Positions 63,001-64,000 of a stretch of 64,000 bases of DNA are shown piece after piece. Made by a program: the position numbers and the translations under genes. The notes below the pieces were generated by a model. That model saw nothing but the letters and a program-made list of their open reading frames with translations, was not told the origin of the DNA and searched no databases. Source of the stretch: Capronia americana (lineage: Eukaryota; Ascomycota; Eurotiomycetes; Chaetothyriales; Herpotrichiellaceae); the NCBI GenBank assembly GCA_016110215.1, contig JADWQD010000013.1, forward strand, positions 1,240,001-1,304,000, written 5' to 3'. Each line of letters opens with the position of its first letter. Position 1 is the first letter of the stretch.

Positions 63001-64000
63001 AAGGAGTACCCAGCTTGGTTCGCGCGGTCGATTTCACTGGTGTGGTCTCATGGACTTTCGCTTGCGGAGTGGTAGATGGTTTTGTAGCGCTGCGTTGCGA
63101 CCTGGCTGATGGTCGAGGTTTCAAGGCAAGACTTGGGCTTCCAGTTTCAGAGGCGATCGAGGCCCTGTGGTGTTGATATGGTGTTGATCTCAGAGTGGTT
63201 AGCTCTGCGAGCGGAGGCTGTGGTGAAGTCGACGACTCGTTCCGAGGTGGTACATCCGTCGTTCGTTCATTGCCGGGTAAAATACCTCCCACGGCCCTGG
63301 TTATATCCATAGCCATTGTCTGGTCTCCCCCTTCATCCTGCGCCTCTGGCATTGCCCGCGGCGAGGCGGTGCTCTCATCCTCATAAGTCGGTCTCGCTCG
63401 GATTTTACCTGAAAGGATGCCACCCATAGCTCTGGTTATGTCCATGGTCGTAGTTTGCTCTTCATCCACATCGGCCTCGGGGAAGTTTTGCGTCTGATGA
63501 GAAAGAGATTGTCGCTTCAACCGCTGGCTGCCAAGAAGGATACCACCAACAGCTCTTGTGGTATCCATGGCCATGGTCTGGTCTTCAACGTCTGTCTGTG
63601 GCTCGGTCTGCTCCTCAATAGGGGCCAGGATCCCACCAACAGCTGCGGTCATGTCCATGGCATCATTCTCATCAGCCATCTCAGATAGCATGGATTCCCG
63701 ACGAGTCGCATTCAAAAGACCTCCAGCCGCATGTGTAAACTCCATACTGATATCTTCATCTGAAGCACGACTGTTCGTGGTATTGTCGGCTCCCGCGCCG
63801 ATAATTCCTCCCTGCATAACAGTGAACTCCATGGTCTCATCCATGACAGACTCATTGACAGAAGATCGACGTCGACGGATGCCGCTTTTACGACGTGACT
63901 TCCCAGCACTCTGTTCAGGCGACTGGCCAGTGACAATTCCGCCGACTGCATTTGTCACATCCATACTCATCTCATGACTCTGTTCTTCACCGTCGTCCTC
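60008..64000 (-). CDS. spc7: Kinetochore scaffold Spc7/KNL1, 5' end outside window
   Basis: The frame is open to the right window edge: ten more codons lie before the first Met at 63970, so the true start is outside. At least 1330 residues are seen. KNL1/Spc7 is the KMN-network scaffold that recruits Bub1/Bub3 through phosphorylated MELT motifs and links kinetochore to microtubules. Seven MELT-like motifs are visible in the first 235 residues (MDVT, MEFT, MEFT, MDMT, MDTT, MDIT, MDIT), each followed five or so residues later by GG[IL]. A disordered Ser/Pro/Lys region comes next. The Spc7 domain starts at KISLQQFLNMTNIHFIELST followed by TKRRHT, with a long coiled coil (about 61040-61650) and a C-terminal RWD-like region. 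No introns are apparent. Confidence 0.95.
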   Translation of the reverse strand, partial: EDDGEEQSHEMSMDVTNAVGGIVTGQSPEQSAGKSRRKSGIRRRRSSVNESVMDETMEFTVMQGGIIGAGADNTTNSRASDEDISMEFTHAAGGLLNATRRESMLSEMADENDAMDMTAAVGGILAPIEEQTEPQTDVEDQTMAMDTTRAVGGILLGSQRLKRQSLSHQTQNFPEADVDEEQTTTMDITRAMGGILSGKIRARPTYEDESTASPRAMPEAQDEGGDQTMAMDITRAVGGILPGNERTTDVPPRNESSTSPQPPLAELTTLRSTPYQHHRASIASETGSPSLALKPRPSARSQRSATKPSTTPQAKVHETTPVKSTARTKLGTPSKQITPLPSKPESPNKTPLSANVVHRGASPKKLFKAEIKARASPVSTKRNRLFSPGSQTPSIVLKATRPSFTRRRPSGVGIDQNGIGSPRVTELLDRRSSIGDAAPQFKLVSIEPDRLRSENPQQLAQEVEAERAEELRRESGRFIMEQEADEAQEENTTATLKDMIESMTPQKPKGNKIKGRKSLAVGAAKGLLGKRPAELDMDDEEEADSTPKRLRIVSRESSPVKQIRLPKPPSKDETTGRLGARLQKSLQDMASSDNITPTIRVASPSKNTVPQSPAHTGRFRDAEAIAEARPESFEDKLDNVIGAIDISTAQMDVESAKIQEEKISLQQFLNMTNIHFIELSTTKRRHTMAHSMPARPSQEGMGGSSTEASFVAAATTLPLLELYQHATRELKSYISTGRKIIRSIEAETLAEQPALFREYLDARPDMKVIMDNQFRNGKAHARLQSKEGWYQWRAQLVDGLKAGLQGIDGGMKADLELLQQQQQTLSDVLPLLHQERADLESQKSSLEQSLKELDTVDHEVLNDCRRQLQNADEYFLQRSALLDSLQEQMREKEDALQAADELKTEMKEQIAEADRVREEHKGWPVADVLALKSRVEVIEKQTGWRLVSAEEEVDEPTDLGAALVMTYKDELRLFFYPQAFQCKVMDAPRRRSGRRSASTSGPTAPISLTYAPTNVEDPDAPVPELPTEKRFFLQLIRSQLHAFAMMPKRSVASKTVLATVSHGWSLACKISEELRLLNLIGISTATILSDEKLGLKVMLMTPKQGRIDIEFAVSVTILSDGNIVASTTVTATAMYGSAVGLISGSKGRKVQHALTKEVESRTLGAGAFFQAVQGFEEWLYEQEKAKQEAVKGAITPAPATAPVDVAPQPSSVSATPARNPLAPKRTNAIQKKALPMPKQRLEKLSQQSSQPNQHTLSLSQSQSQAEKENFNPTVSVLGKLNSQQDNNGVASGGDWEDMVTKAAMPPDVQEQLYQTHTPIKRVGALRRSPI

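Overview
The window is nuclear DNA of a filamentous ascomycete (Pezizomycotina). The evidence is intron-rich genes with short introns (mostly 46-92 nt, GTRNGT donors, CTAAC/CTGAC-type branch sites), protein families limited to these fungi (DUF7703, DUF7053, Zn(II)2Cys6 regulators, Spc7) and compact two-strand gene packing. An origin in Eurotiomycetes, perhaps a black-yeast lineage, is my guess from overall protein flavour and is not demonstrated. I support 25 protein genes well and one weakly. Exon borders were rebuilt by hand from splice signals, reading-frame phase and family conservation.

Layout, left to right. 1-6731: the 3' end of a DUF7703 membrane protein, a convergent Zn2Cys6 regulator, and an Rrn9-domain protein with three zinc-finger-like modules. 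7033-15847: mismatch repair MSH6, a SANT/AT-hook-like nuclear protein, a two-span probably mitochondrial protein, and a secreted M28 glutaminyl cyclase-like enzyme. 15848-24686: gene-sparse DNA around a secreted DUF1254/DUF1214 protein, then a DUF7053 protein and the GGTase-I beta subunit CDC43. 25445-34299: eIF3j (HCR1), an MFS exporter, a 2.5 kb gene-poor stretch, and an orphan glycosylated membrane protein. 34722-43619: enolase and the 26S ATPase RPT4 (divergent), a DUF1115 protein, a monocarboxylate-type MFS transporter, a PPxY-rich protein, and mitochondrial ribosomal protein mL59. 44477-50040: a COG0523/CobW GTPase with acidic and histidine-rich additions, and the U1 snRNP factor PRP39. 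51261-55471: two catabolic or extracellular enzymes, an alpha/beta hydrolase and a vanillyl-alcohol-oxidase-type flavoenzyme, separated by a long inverted repeat. 55472-64000: a pentanucleotide microsatellite, a doubtful small gene, the splicing helicase PRP28 and the kinetochore scaffold SPC7 with its MELT array, which runs off the right edge.

Most genes are housekeeping functions (DNA repair, RNA polymerase I transcription, splicing, translation, proteasome, prenylation, kinetochore, glycolysis). Accessory metabolic genes (two MFS transporters, DUF1254, glutaminyl cyclase, hydrolase, VAO-type oxidase) sit between them and do not form a convincing biosynthetic cluster. No rRNA, tRNA, CRISPR or intact transposon was recognised. 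The observations most worth following are the Rrn9/zinc-finger architecture, the very long PRP39 intron with a possible poison exon, a predicted GC-AG intron in the CobW gene, the inverted repeat upstream of the VAO gene, and the unusually regular MELT repeats of SPC7.
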